A DNA stretch of 64,000 nt, taken from Bradyrhizobium lablabi. Its GTDB lineage: Bacteria; Pseudomonadota; Alphaproteobacteria; Rhizobiales; Xanthobacteraceae. This document shows, in pieces, positions 42,665 through 50,661 of this stretch. The stretch covers positions 1,612,001 through 1,676,000 of the forward strand of contig NZ_LT670844.1 in the NCBI RefSeq assembly GCF_900141755.1, in the 5' to 3' direction. The stretch's first letter is position 1, and every line of letters begins with the position of its first letter. A program made the position numbers and the translations under genes. A model generated the notes under the pieces. That model was not told the DNA's origin. It saw only the letters and a program-made list of their open reading frames with translations, and ran no database searches.

Positions 42665-44845
42665 ATGAACCACATGCCCTCCATGAATCGCCGCGCCTTT
42701 GTCATCGGCTCCGCCACGCTCGGCACTGGCCTTGCGCTCGGCCTCGACATTCCCTTCGGCGGTCCGACCGTCGTCCGCGCCGCCGACGGATCGCCTGAGG
42801 TCAACGCCTGGGTCGTGATCCGGCCCGACGACACCGTCGTCATCCGCGTCGCCCGCTCCGAAATGGGCCAGGGCTCGCTGACCGGCCTTGCCCAGTTGGT
42901 CGCCGAGGAACTCGAATGCGACTGGTCGAAAGTCACAACCGAATTCCCGACACCCGGACAGAACGTCGCCCGCAAACGCGTCTGGGGCGATTTTTCGACC
43001 GGCGGCAGCCGCGGTATCCGCGCCTCGCAAGAATATGTGCGCAAGGGCGGCGCCACCGCGCGCGTGATGCTGATCCAGGCGGCGGCGGACGAATGGAAGG
43101 TGCCGGCTTCCGAATGCACCGCGGCCAACAGCGTCATCACCCATACGCCGTCGGGACGCACCACGACCTATGGCAAGGTGGCCGAAGCGGCCGCCAAAGT
43201 AACGCCGCCGGCCGACGTCAAATTGAAGGATCCGAAGGACTGGAAGATCGCCGGCAAGGGGCTGAAGCGCCTCGACACCACGGACAAGACCACCGGCAAG
43301 ACCACCTATGGCATCGACGTCAAGCTGCCGGGCATGCTCAACGCCGCGATCAAGGCGTGTCCCGTGTTCGGCGGCAAGCTGAAAAGCTTTGACGAAGCCA
43401 AAATCACGGGCATGAAGGGCGTCAAGAAAGTGGTGCGGGTCGGCGACAATGCCGTTGCCGTCGTCGCCGACACCTGGTGGCACGCCAAGACTGCGCTCGA
43501 AGCCTTGCCGATCGTGTGGGACGAAGGCGAGAATGCCAAGGTTTCCTCGGCGACGATCGCGAAATGGCTCGAGCAAGGCCTCGATGATGCGCAGCCGGCA
43601 TTTGTCGGCAACCAGAACGGCGACGTTAAAGCTGCGATCGCGAGCGCGGCGAAGAAAGTCGAGGCGGTCTACAACTATCCCTACCAGAACCACGCCACCA
43701 TGGAGCCGATGAACGCCACCGCGCTCTATAGCGCTGACAGATGCGAGGTCTGGTGCGGAACGCAGAACGGCGAGGCCGCCTTCGCCGCGACGCTGGAAGC
43801 CTCCGGCCTGCCGGCCGACAAATGCGAAGTTCATAAGCTGTTGCTCGGCGGCGGTTTCGGCCGCAGAGGCCAGACCGACTATGTCCGGCAGGCGGTCCTC
43901 ATCGCCAAGCAAATGCCGGGCACGCCGGTCAAGTTGTTATGGTCGCGCGAAGAAGACATGCAGCACGGCATGTATCATCCGATCACTCAGTGCAAATTCA
44001 CCGGCGCCTTCGATGCCGACAACAATTTGACGGCGTTGCGCATGCGGATATCCGGACAGTCGATCCTATTCAGCCTGCGGCCCGATGCCATGGTCAACGG
44101 CAAGGATCCCGCCACCTTCGCTGGCCTCAACCCGAACGGCGAAGCCGCGTTCGGATATTCCGTCCCCAACCTCCTGATCGACCATTCGATGCGCAATCCG
44201 CACGTCCCGCCCGGCTTCTGGCGCGGCGTCAACGTCAATCACAACGCGATCTATGTCGAATGTTTCATGGATGAGCTGGCGCATGCCGCAGGCCAGGACC
44301 CGCTCGAGTTCCGGCGCAAGCTGATGGCCAATCACCCCAAGAACCTTGCCGTGCTCAATGCGGTCGCCGAGAAAATCGGCTGGGGCAAACCGGCACCGCA
44401 AGGCGTCTACCGCGGCCTCGCCCAACTCCACGCCTATGCGAGCTATGTCGCCGGTGCCGCCGAAATCTCCGTCACCGACGGCAACAAGATCAAGGTGCTC
44501 CGCATTGTGGCTGCGACCGACCCCGGTTATGCCGTCAATCCGGCCCAGATCGAGCGGCAGATCGCCGGTTCGTTCGTCTACGGCCTGACCGGGTTGTTCT
44601 ATGGCGGCTGCACGGTCAAGGACGGCTATATCGAGCAGGCCAATTTCGACACCTACAATTCGATGCGGATTGCCGAGATGCCGAAGGTCGAATCGATCGT
44701 GATGCCGAGCGGCGGCTTCTGGGGCGGCGTCGGCGAGCCCACCATCGGCGTCGCGGCGCCGGCGGTGCTGAACGCCTATTTCGCGGCGACGGGCAAGCGC
44801 ATCCGCTCGGTGCCGCTGCGCGACCAGAACATCTCGTTCGCTTGA
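42665..44845 (+). CDS. iorB: Isoquinoline 1-oxidoreductase-type molybdopterin subunit
   Basis: 726 residues. Tat signal (MNRRAFVIGSATLGTGLALG), so the folded dimer is periplasmic. Molybdopterin-cytosine-dinucleotide motifs: EMGQGSLTGLAQLVAEEL, LLGGGFGRRGQTDYVRQA, NPHVPPGFWRGVNVNHNAIYVE. The active-site glutamate lies in GFWGGVGEPTIGVAAPAVLNAY. Hydroxylates an N-heterocycle or oxidises an aldehyde; substrate unknown. No cytochrome c partner follows directly; the next genes are Sox proteins, whose cytochromes might accept electrons (inference). A hairpin at 44851 separates it from them. Confidence 0.88.
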   Translation: MNHMPSMNRRAFVIGSATLGTGLALGLDIPFGGPTVVRAADGSPEVNAWVVIRPDDTVVIRVARSEMGQGSLTGLAQLVAEELECDWSKVTTEFPTPGQNVARKRVWGDFSTGGSRGIRASQEYVRKGGATARVMLIQAAADEWKVPASECTAANSVITHTPSGRTTTYGKVAEAAAKVTPPADVKLKDPKDWKIAGKGLKRLDTTDKTTGKTTYGIDVKLPGMLNAAIKACPVFGGKLKSFDEAKITGMKGVKKVVRVGDNAVAVVADTWWHAKTALEALPIVWDEGENAKVSSATIAKWLEQGLDDAQPAFVGNQNGDVKAAIASAAKKVEAVYNYPYQNHATMEPMNATALYSADRCEVWCGTQNGEAAFAATLEASGLPADKCEVHKLLLGGGFGRRGQTDYVRQAVLIAKQMPGTPVKLLWSREEDMQHGMYHPITQCKFTGAFDADNNLTALRMRISGQSILFSLRPDAMVNGKDPATFAGLNPNGEAAFGYSVPNLLIDHSMRNPHVPPGFWRGVNVNHNAIYVECFMDELAHAAGQDPLEFRRKLMANHPKNLAVLNAVAEKIGWGKPAPQGVYRGLAQLHAYASYVAGAAEISVTDGNKIKVLRIVAATDPGYAVNPAQIERQIAGSFVYGLTGLFYGGCTVKDGYIEQANFDTYNSMRIAEMPKVESIVMPSGGFWGGVGEPTIGVAAPAVLNAYFAATGKRIRSVPLRDQNISFA

Positions 44846-44850
44846 GATTT

Positions 44851-44877
44851 CGGGCGGCGGCTTTTTGTCGCCGCCCG
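44851..44877 (+). terminator. Hairpin between iorB and the sox genes
   Basis: CGGGCGGCG-GCTTTTTGT-CGCCGCCCG, a nine-pair GC stem starting six bases after the iorB stop. It has a T-run in the loop rather than after the stem, so it may attenuate rather than fully stop transcription. Confidence 0.5.
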
Positions 44878-44884
44878 ATCACGG

Positions 44885-46159
44885 ATGGTACCGATGGACG
44901 CGCTACGCCGGATGACGCGGAGAGACGTCGCGCGTGGCATCGCGGCGTCGCTGGTGTTGCCGCGTCCGTCTCACGCCCAATCCGCCGCGCGCATCGTCGT
45001 GATCGGCGGCGGCTTTGGCGGCGCGAGTTGCGCGCGGGCGTTGCGGCGGATCGACGCAAAACTTCAGGTGACGCTGATCGAGCCGAACCGGACTTTTACC
45101 GCCTGCCCGTTCAGCAATGAAGTGATCGCGGGCTTGCGGGAAATCGAAGCGCAGCAATTCGGTTACGACCGGATCGGCGCGGAAGGCGTGAGTATGATTG
45201 CGCAAGGTGCGACGAAGATCGACGCGCAAAAGCGCGTGGTCGGTTTTGCCGACGGTACCTCGATTGGCTATGACCGTCTGGTGCTCGCGCCCGGCATCGA
45301 TGCGAGATACGACGCGCTGCCCGGCTATGACGAGGCCGCCGCCAAGATGCCTCATGCCTGGAAGGCCGGCGAGCAGACGTTGTTGTTGCGCAAGCAAATC
45401 GAAGCCATGGACGATGGCGGCCTTGTCGTGCTCGCGGTGCCCGCGGCGCCGTTGCGCTGCCCGCCGGCGCCTTACGAACGCGCCAGCCTGATCGCGCATT
45501 ACCTGAAGACAAAAAAGCCGCGCTCCAAGGTGCTGATTCTCGATGCCAAGGACAATTTTCCCCAACAGCGCCTGTTCGAAAATGCCTGGAAGGAGCTTTA
45601 TCCCGGAATGATCGAGCGGATATCGCTATCGCAAGGCGGGCGCGTCACATCGGTCGAGCCCGCGACCAACACCATGATCACCGATTTCGGCAACTACACG
45701 GCGCAAGTGGCAAATGTCATCCCGCCGCAAAAAGCCGGCCGCATCGCGGAGATCGCGGGCGCGGCCGACAAGACCGGCTGGTGCCCAATCGACCCGGTGA
45801 CATTTGCTTCAAAGCTCGTGCCCGACATTCACGTCATCGGCGATGCCTGCATCGGCGGCGGCATCCCCAAATCCGCCTCCGCCGCGAACGCGCAAGGCAA
45901 GGCCTGCGCTGACGCGGTGGCTAGCCTGATTGCCGGCAAGCCGCCGGCGATCCCAAAGCTGGTCGGCGCCTGTTACAACACGGTCGCGCCCGACTATGCG
46001 TTCTCGCTGTCCGGCGTTTATCAACCGAAGGACGACATGTTCGCCGAGGTCGAAGGTGGCGGGACAAGTCCCGTCGAGGCGCCGCGCGAAGTTCGAAAGC
46101 GCGAAGCCGACGAGGCGCAATCCTGGTACAAGACAATCACGGTGGATACCTTTGGCTAG
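44885..46159 (+). CDS. soxF: Flavocytochrome c sulfide dehydrogenase-type flavoprotein (SoxF/FccB)
   Basis: 424 residues. Tat-like leader (MTRRDVARGIAASLVLPRPSHA), FAD loop RIVVIGGGFGGASCARAL, and FTACPFSNEVIAG. The cysteine of this last motif matches the one that carries covalent FAD in FCSD. Further cysteines in GWCPIDPVTF and HVIGDACIGGGIPKSASAAN suit the redox disulfide. Oxidises sulfide and passes electrons to a cytochrome. Starts at 44885, 44894 or 44912 are all in frame. Its end overlaps the soxX start. Confidence 0.85.
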   Translation: MVPMDALRRMTRRDVARGIAASLVLPRPSHAQSAARIVVIGGGFGGASCARALRRIDAKLQVTLIEPNRTFTACPFSNEVIAGLREIEAQQFGYDRIGAEGVSMIAQGATKIDAQKRVVGFADGTSIGYDRLVLAPGIDARYDALPGYDEAAAKMPHAWKAGEQTLLLRKQIEAMDDGGLVVLAVPAAPLRCPPAPYERASLIAHYLKTKKPRSKVLILDAKDNFPQQRLFENAWKELYPGMIERISLSQGGRVTSVEPATNTMITDFGNYTAQVANVIPPQKAGRIAEIAGAADKTGWCPIDPVTFASKLVPDIHVIGDACIGGGIPKSASAANAQGKACADAVASLIAGKPPAIPKLVGACYNTVAPDYAFSLSGVYQPKDDMFAEVEGGGTSPVEAPREVRKREADEAQSWYKTITVDTFG

Positions 46160-46610
46160 GTTCGTCGTCAGCATTGCCGGCGTGTGGCTCGCAGCAGCGA
46201 CGCTCGCCCTGCCCTGTATCGGCAGCGCGCAAGACCTGCGCAGCTATGTCGTCAACGGCGATGCCATTGCGCAATCGCTGACGGGCATGCCGGGCGACGC
46301 GGCGCGCGGACGCGCGCTGGTGCTCGATCGCACCAGCACCTGCATCCTCTGCCATTCCGGGCCGTTTCCGGAAGTCAAATTTCAAGGCGATCTCGCGCCC
46401 AGTCTTGCCGGCGCCGGCAGCCGCTGGAACGAAGGCCAGCTTCGGCTTCGGCTGGTCGACGCGTCCCGCCTCAACCCGGGAACCATCATGCCGTCCTATT
46501 ATCGGCTCGACGGATTGGTCCGCGTCGGCGCTTCGTGGCGCGGCAAGCCGATCCTGTCGGCGGAACAAATCGAAGATATCGTGGCATATCTTGCAAGCTT
46601 GCGTGAATAG
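46152..46610 (+). CDS. soxX: SoxX cytochrome c
   Basis: 152 residues from TTG 46152, overlapping the soxF stop. Signal peptide (ARFVVSIAGVWLAAATLALPCIGSA), one haem site CILCH, FQGDLAPSLAGAGSRW, and the axial-methionine loop NPGTIMPSYYRLD. Partner of SoxA in the SoxAX complex that joins thiosulfate to SoxY. No ATG lies before the signal sequence, so TTG is the likely start. Confidence 0.85.
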   Translation: MARFVVSIAGVWLAAATLALPCIGSAQDLRSYVVNGDAIAQSLTGMPGDAARGRALVLDRTSTCILCHSGPFPEVKFQGDLAPSLAGAGSRWNEGQLRLRLVDASRLNPGTIMPSYYRLDGLVRVGASWRGKPILSAEQIEDIVAYLASLRE

Positions 46611-46626
46611 GAAGGCAGCACCAACG

Positions 46627-47106
46627 ATGCACAGTCAGGACCATCCCACGCGCCGCCAACTGCTGGGCCTCGCCGGCGGCGTAGCGGCGCTCGGCGCCGT
46701 TCCGATCGTGACGCTGCGTCCTGCGGCGGCGACACCGGCAATGCTCGCGAGCGCGATCCGGAACGTGGTCGGCGCGGCCGTGGTGCAGCCCGGCAAGGTA
46801 AAACTCGACATTCCACCGCTGGTCGAAAACGGCAACACCGTGCCGATCACCGTGAGTGTTTCGAACCCGATGACTCCCGATGATTACGTCAGGAGCATCC
46901 ACGTCTTCAACGAGAAGAACCCGCAGCCGAATGTCGGCAATTTCTATCTCGGCCCGCGCGCCGGCCGCGCGCAAATCTCGACCCGGATCCGGCTGGCCGA
47001 CAGCCAGAAGATCGTCGCCATCGCGCATCTTTCTGACGGCTCGTTCTGGTCGGTCAGCGCCGACGTCGTGGTGACGCTGGCTGCCTGCACCGAGGAGGTG
47101 ATCTGA
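46627..47106 (+). CDS. soxY: SoxY thiosulfate-carrier protein with unusual C-terminus
   Basis: 159 residues. Tat signal (TRRQLLGLAGGVAALGAVPI), then the SoxY immunoglobulin-like fold (VQPGKVKLDIPPLVENGNTVPITVSVSNPMT, DDYVRSIHVFNEKNPQPNVGNFYLGP). Canonical SoxY ends with GGCGG, whose cysteine carries the sulfur intermediate. Here the only late cysteine is Cys154 in VVVTLAACTEEVI: not terminal and without glycines. A carrier role is still likely, but the swinging arm differs. Overlaps soxZ by one base (TGATG). Confidence 0.82.
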   Translation: MHSQDHPTRRQLLGLAGGVAALGAVPIVTLRPAAATPAMLASAIRNVVGAAVVQPGKVKLDIPPLVENGNTVPITVSVSNPMTPDDYVRSIHVFNEKNPQPNVGNFYLGPRAGRAQISTRIRLADSQKIVAIAHLSDGSFWSVSADVVVTLAACTEEVI

Positions 47107-47426
47107 TGGTATCGGCGCTGATCAATGTTCCCAAGAAAGCAAAGCGCGGCGAGATCATCGAGATCAAGACGCTGATGTCTCACATCATGGAGACCGGCTT
47201 CCGCCGCACCGCAACCGGCGAGCTGGTCCCGCGCGATATCATCACGAGCTTCAGCTGCCGTTACAACGGGGCTGCAATCTTCCGCGCCGATCTGTTTCCG
47301 GCGATCGCGGCAAATCCCTTCATCACCTTCTTCACGGTCGCGAGCGAGAGCGGCAAGTTCGATTTCGAATGGATCGGCGACCGAGGGTTTTCCGAGACCG
47401 CTTCGGCTTCGATCATTGTCGAATGA
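47106..47426 (+). CDS. soxZ: SoxZ
   Basis: 106 residues without signal peptide: SALINVPKKAKRGEIIEIKTLMSHIMETGFRR, ITSFSCRYNGAAIFRADLFPAIAANPFITFF. Typical SoxZ length; forms the SoxYZ heterodimer and is exported together with SoxY through the Tat signal of SoxY. Overlaps soxA by four bases (ATGA). Confidence 0.9.
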   Translation: MVSALINVPKKAKRGEIIEIKTLMSHIMETGFRRTATGELVPRDIITSFSCRYNGAAIFRADLFPAIAANPFITFFTVASESGKFDFEWIGDRGFSETASASIIVE

Positions 47427-48205
47427 AATCTGCCCGCACGATCGTCGCGGCGGCGCTGTTGATCGCGGCCGCCCTGCCCCTCTTCGCCACCGAAATCCCG
47501 CAAGGAGAGCGCCGATCCGGCTACAGCTTCATGGGGCCCGACACCAAGGCGATGCAGGATGACGATACCGCCAATCCCGGCATGCTGTGGGTGCTCGACG
47601 GCGAAAAGCTATGGAAGAGCAAAACCGGCGCGGCAGGAAAAGCCTGCGCCGATTGCCATGACGATGCGCGCGCCAGCATGAAGGACGTGGCCGCGCGTTA
47701 TCCTGCGTTCGACAAGACGCTCGACCGTCCGGTCAATCTCGAACAGCGCATTAATCTGTGCCGCGCCAGGCATCAGCAGGCGACGCCGCTTCCCTACGAA
47801 AGCCGCGAGCTGCTCGCGCTCGCCGCCTTCGTCGCCGAGCAGTCGCGCGGCATGGCGATCACCCCCGCCGGCGATCCGCAGCTCGAACCGTTTGTCGCCA
47901 AAGGACGGGAGCTGTTCATGCAGCGACAGGGTCAGCTCAATCTGGCTTGCGCGAATTGCCATGATGATAATTGGGACAAGCACCTTGCGGGATCACCCAT
48001 CACGCAGGCGCACCCGACCGGCTATCCGATCTACCGGCTGGAGTGGCAATCGCTCGGTTCGCTCGAGCGCCGCTTGCGCAGCTGCATCACCGGCATCCGC
48101 GCCCAGGCCTATGACTACGGAGCGGCGGAACTGGTCGAGCTCGAGCTCTATCTGATGTCGCGCGCAAAGGGCATGCCGGTCGAGACCCCGGCGGTGCGGC
48201 CGTGA
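47423..48205 (+). CDS. soxA: SoxA dihaem cytochrome c
   Basis: 260 residues. Signal peptide MKSARTIVAAALLIAAALPL. Two haem sites, CADCH (about residue 73) and CANCH (about 175), and LRSCITGIRAQAY with the cysteine that ligates the active-site haem and becomes the persulfide. The first half also has NLCRARHQQA as in other SoxA. Forms SoxAX with SoxX. Last gene of the soxFXYZA set; convergent with btaA two bases on. Confidence 0.88.
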   Translation: MKSARTIVAAALLIAAALPLFATEIPQGERRSGYSFMGPDTKAMQDDDTANPGMLWVLDGEKLWKSKTGAAGKACADCHDDARASMKDVAARYPAFDKTLDRPVNLEQRINLCRARHQQATPLPYESRELLALAAFVAEQSRGMAITPAGDPQLEPFVAKGRELFMQRQGQLNLACANCHDDNWDKHLAGSPITQAHPTGYPIYRLEWQSLGSLERRLRSCITGIRAQAYDYGAAELVELELYLMSRAKGMPVETPAVRP

Positions 48206-48206
48206 A

Positions 48207-49412
48207 TTATCGCCGTTCGTAGCAGTGAAAGCCGCCGTAAATTCCGGAACGGTCGAGTTCGAAGCCGACCGCGCTTCGTTCCTCCTCGCGGCGCCAGATT
48301 TGCTGCAGCGGCGCGAGTTCGGGTGCTTCCAGTGGAGATTCGGTGCCGGCGGTCCGAAAGATCACACGGACATTGTCGCTGCCGGTGCGATCGATGGCGT
48401 TCCACAGCGCGCGGATTTCCTCCGGCGCCATCCAGTCCTGCGAGTCCAGCAGAATGACGGCATCGACCTCCCGCGCCGGCAGGCTTTCCAGGAACAGCCG
48501 AAGATTGGCGTGGACCGGGATGATCAATCCGGCACCGTTGCGCATACGCTCGAAGTGGCGGGCCTGCAGATATGGCGGCAGGCAGCGATCGCCGGGACCG
48601 GGATAGGCGCGATGCAGCGCTTGCCAGGCAAAATAGTTTGACTCGTTTGGGTGACCGTTGATCAGGCGCAGCAGCCGCTCGTAGAGCACTTCGTTGAGCG
48701 GCGCGCCGCCGCCAAGCAGCGCCCGCTGCTGCGGCGGAATTCCTAAGCTGAACAATAGCGCGGGCGTTCCGGTGATCAGGCGGAGCAACGGCGAATGAAA
48801 TAGCCGATGCAGGCGATCGAGCGCTTCAACGCGCTCCGGGGAGTCGGTCCTGCCTTTCAGCAAGGCTTCGAGATCGATGCGGGCGAATTTCGCCAACAGA
48901 TGGGCAAGGCCGATGAAACGGCCGAGCATGCCGTGGCGATAAAAACCGTCGGTGAAATAAGCGTGCCGCGGGCGGCCGATCACGTTGCGCTTGTCCCAAT
49001 AGGCGCGCGCATCCGCGTCGAGCATCAGCCAGAGCCGCTCGCGATACAGTTCGGAATTGGCGCGCGAGGCGGCCTCGCCGAAGAACTGCCAGAATTCCGC
49101 ATAATTGGAGAACGCCCGAAGCCCCGCGAGCTTGAGCTTGAGCAGCGAAAGATGCGCTTCATTGAGATCGACGGCGTAGACCTGCGCCGGTTGCGCCGTG
49201 AGATATGACAGCGCGTTGCAGCCGCCAGATGAGATGGTGACAATGGTCGATCCGACCGGCAGCCGCAGCGCCGCGAGGTCGGCTTCGGGATCCTCCCAGA
49301 TCTGGGTGTAGACCAGGCGGCGAAACCAGAATGCGAAAAGCCTATCCCAAATGGTCGCCTCGGCCTCGTCTCTCGTGTTGCGGACCGCGTCCGCGATAAG
49401 CTGGGTATTCAT
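48207..49412 (-). CDS. btaA: BtaA: SAM:diacylglycerol 3-amino-3-carboxypropyl transferase
   Basis: 401 residues, DUF3419 family. RLVYTQIWEDPEADLAALRL, TIVTISSGGCNALSYLTAQPAQVYAVDLNEAHLSLLKLK (SAM-binding strand and loop), and VDAVILLDSQDWMAPEEIRALWNAI. Makes diacylglyceryl-homoserine, the first step of the betaine lipid DGTS. GAGGGATGG precedes ATG 49412. Divergent from btaB, which is unusual because rhizobial btaA and btaB are usually one operon. Confidence 0.88.
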   Translation of the reverse strand: MNTQLIADAVRNTRDEAEATIWDRLFAFWFRRLVYTQIWEDPEADLAALRLPVGSTIVTISSGGCNALSYLTAQPAQVYAVDLNEAHLSLLKLKLAGLRAFSNYAEFWQFFGEAASRANSELYRERLWLMLDADARAYWDKRNVIGRPRHAYFTDGFYRHGMLGRFIGLAHLLAKFARIDLEALLKGRTDSPERVEALDRLHRLFHSPLLRLITGTPALLFSLGIPPQQRALLGGGAPLNEVLYERLLRLINGHPNESNYFAWQALHRAYPGPGDRCLPPYLQARHFERMRNGAGLIIPVHANLRLFLESLPAREVDAVILLDSQDWMAPEEIRALWNAIDRTGSDNVRVIFRTAGTESPLEAPELAPLQQIWRREEERSAVGFELDRSGIYGGFHCYERR

Positions 49413-49548
49413 CCATCCCTCGAATCAGCAATCTCTCGAGGGTAGCTCCCGCTCGCTGCAGTTTTGCGACAAATGGGCAGCAGCGAAGAAGCTGTAAACA
49501 ACCGTTTCATCAGTAGAATTACGGGATCATCGGGCGCAAGCCGCCCGT

Positions 49549-49566
49549 CTGTCACATCCCTGTCGC
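49549..49566 (+). promoter_or_regulatory. PHO box (PhoB site) in the btaA-btaB intergenic region
   Basis: CTGTCAC-ATCC-CTGTCGC: two 7-base direct repeats 11 bases apart, matching the PhoB consensus CTGTCAT-N4-CTGTCAT at 12 of 14 positions... allowing the final base of each unit and one A/G. It faces btaB, whose start is 51 bases downstream, and lies 137 bases from btaA. Betaine lipids replace phospholipids in phosphate starvation in Sinorhizobium, where bta genes need PhoB. Confidence 0.75.
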
Positions 49567-49616
49567 GTGAACATCCGAAGGGAGTGAGCGCGAGATTCGA
49601 ATTAAGAGGTGCATGG

Positions 49617-50321
49617 ATGTCTGCCTATTCAGAGGATATCGGCGCAGATACCTCGTGGCCGACTGAGGCAACCTGCCGCATGAACCGGATGTATCGCCGG
49701 CAGCGCCACATCTATGACGGCACGCGGCGATACTACCTGCTTGGTCGAGACCAATTGATCGCGGGTTTGCAACCAAGGCCGGGCGCAAGCGTGCTGGAAA
49801 TCGGCTGCGGCACCGGCAGGAACCTGGTGTCGGCCGCGCGCCTCTATCCCGACGCCCGATTTTTCGGCATCGATGTTTCAACGGAGATGCTGAGTTCGGC
49901 GATGTCGGCGATTGCGCGGCACGGCCTGTCGGATCGGATTCGCCTCGCGCATGGCGACGGAACCATGTTCGCTCCCGAGCGCATTTTCGGCGTCGCCGCG
50001 TTCGATCACATCTTCGTTTCCTATAGCCTGTCGATGATCCCGGACTGGCGTCGCGTTGTGCAGGCGGCGGTCAACCACCTCAAGCCCGGCGGGCGTTTGC
50101 ACATTGTCGATTTCGGCGGCCAGGAACGATTGCCGGGCATTGCCCGCACGCTGCTGCGGCGATGGCTCGCCATGTTCGACGTCACGCCGCGCGACGATCT
50201 TGAGACCGCGCTGTCGGCGATTTCAGATGCTTGCCGTGCCGAACTGAAGTTCGGGCGGCCGTTCCGCGGCTATGCCCAATATGCGGTGCTGACGGTTTCG
50301 CCCAGGCAAGCCGCGCCGTGA
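49617..50321 (+). CDS. btaB: BtaB: diacylglycerylhomoserine N-methyltransferase
   Basis: 234 residues. NRMYRRQRHIYDGTRRYYLLGRDQLI leader helices, SAM motif VLEIGCGTGRNLVSAARLYP, IDVSTEMLSSA and HLKPGGRLHIVDFG. Adds three methyl groups to the homoserine headgroup, finishing DGTS. The start is ATG 49617 with AGAGGT six bases upstream; the frame is open to 49464 but that stretch includes the PHO box. Its stop overlaps the gdx start (GTGA). Confidence 0.88.
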   Translation: MSAYSEDIGADTSWPTEATCRMNRMYRRQRHIYDGTRRYYLLGRDQLIAGLQPRPGASVLEIGCGTGRNLVSAARLYPDARFFGIDVSTEMLSSAMSAIARHGLSDRIRLAHGDGTMFAPERIFGVAAFDHIFVSYSLSMIPDWRRVVQAAVNHLKPGGRLHIVDFGGQERLPGIARTLLRRWLAMFDVTPRDDLETALSAISDACRAELKFGRPFRGYAQYAVLTVSPRQAAP

Positions 50322-50641
50322 CCGGGTGGCTTGCACTGGTCGCGGCGGGATTGTTCGAGATCGCCTGGGCGTTCGGCCTGAAATATTCCGACGGGCTCAC
50401 GAGGTTCTGGCCGACGGCCGCGACCGGCCTCGCGATCGCGCTCTCTTTCGGATTGATGGCGATCGCGCTGAGGTCGCTGCCGTTCGGCACGGCTTACGCG
50501 GTGTGGACCGGGATCGGGGCGGTCGGCAGTATCCTGGTCGGCATGCTGGTTTATAGCGAGCCGGCCGATCCGGTTCGGGTTTTGTGCCTGACGCTGATCG
50601 TCGCTGGCATGGTTGGGCTGAAGCTCAATTCGCCGGTGTGA
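50318..50641 (+). CDS. gdx: Small multidrug resistance protein, Gdx/SugE (guanidinium exporter) type
   Basis: 107 residues, four membrane helices. GTG start at 50318 overlaps the btaB stop, and this sets Glu14 of FEIAWAFGLKYSDG at the canonical SMR position. FEIxWAFGLKYxxG and LPFGTAYAVWTGIGAVGSILVGML are the Gdx/SugE wording rather than EmrE. Gdx proteins export guanidinium by proton exchange as dual-topology dimers. Coupling to btaB is unexpected. Confidence 0.85.
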   Translation: MTGWLALVAAGLFEIAWAFGLKYSDGLTRFWPTAATGLAIALSFGLMAIALRSLPFGTAYAVWTGIGAVGSILVGMLVYSEPADPVRVLCLTLIVAGMVGLKLNSPV

Positions 50642-50661
50642 GGGCGCGGCGCTTTGCGCGG

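Noticed and set aside
49465..49490. Second PHO-box-like site facing btaA (TTGTCGC-AAAA-CTGCAGC on the minus strand)
   Set aside because: Too many mismatches in the second half-site to support a claim.
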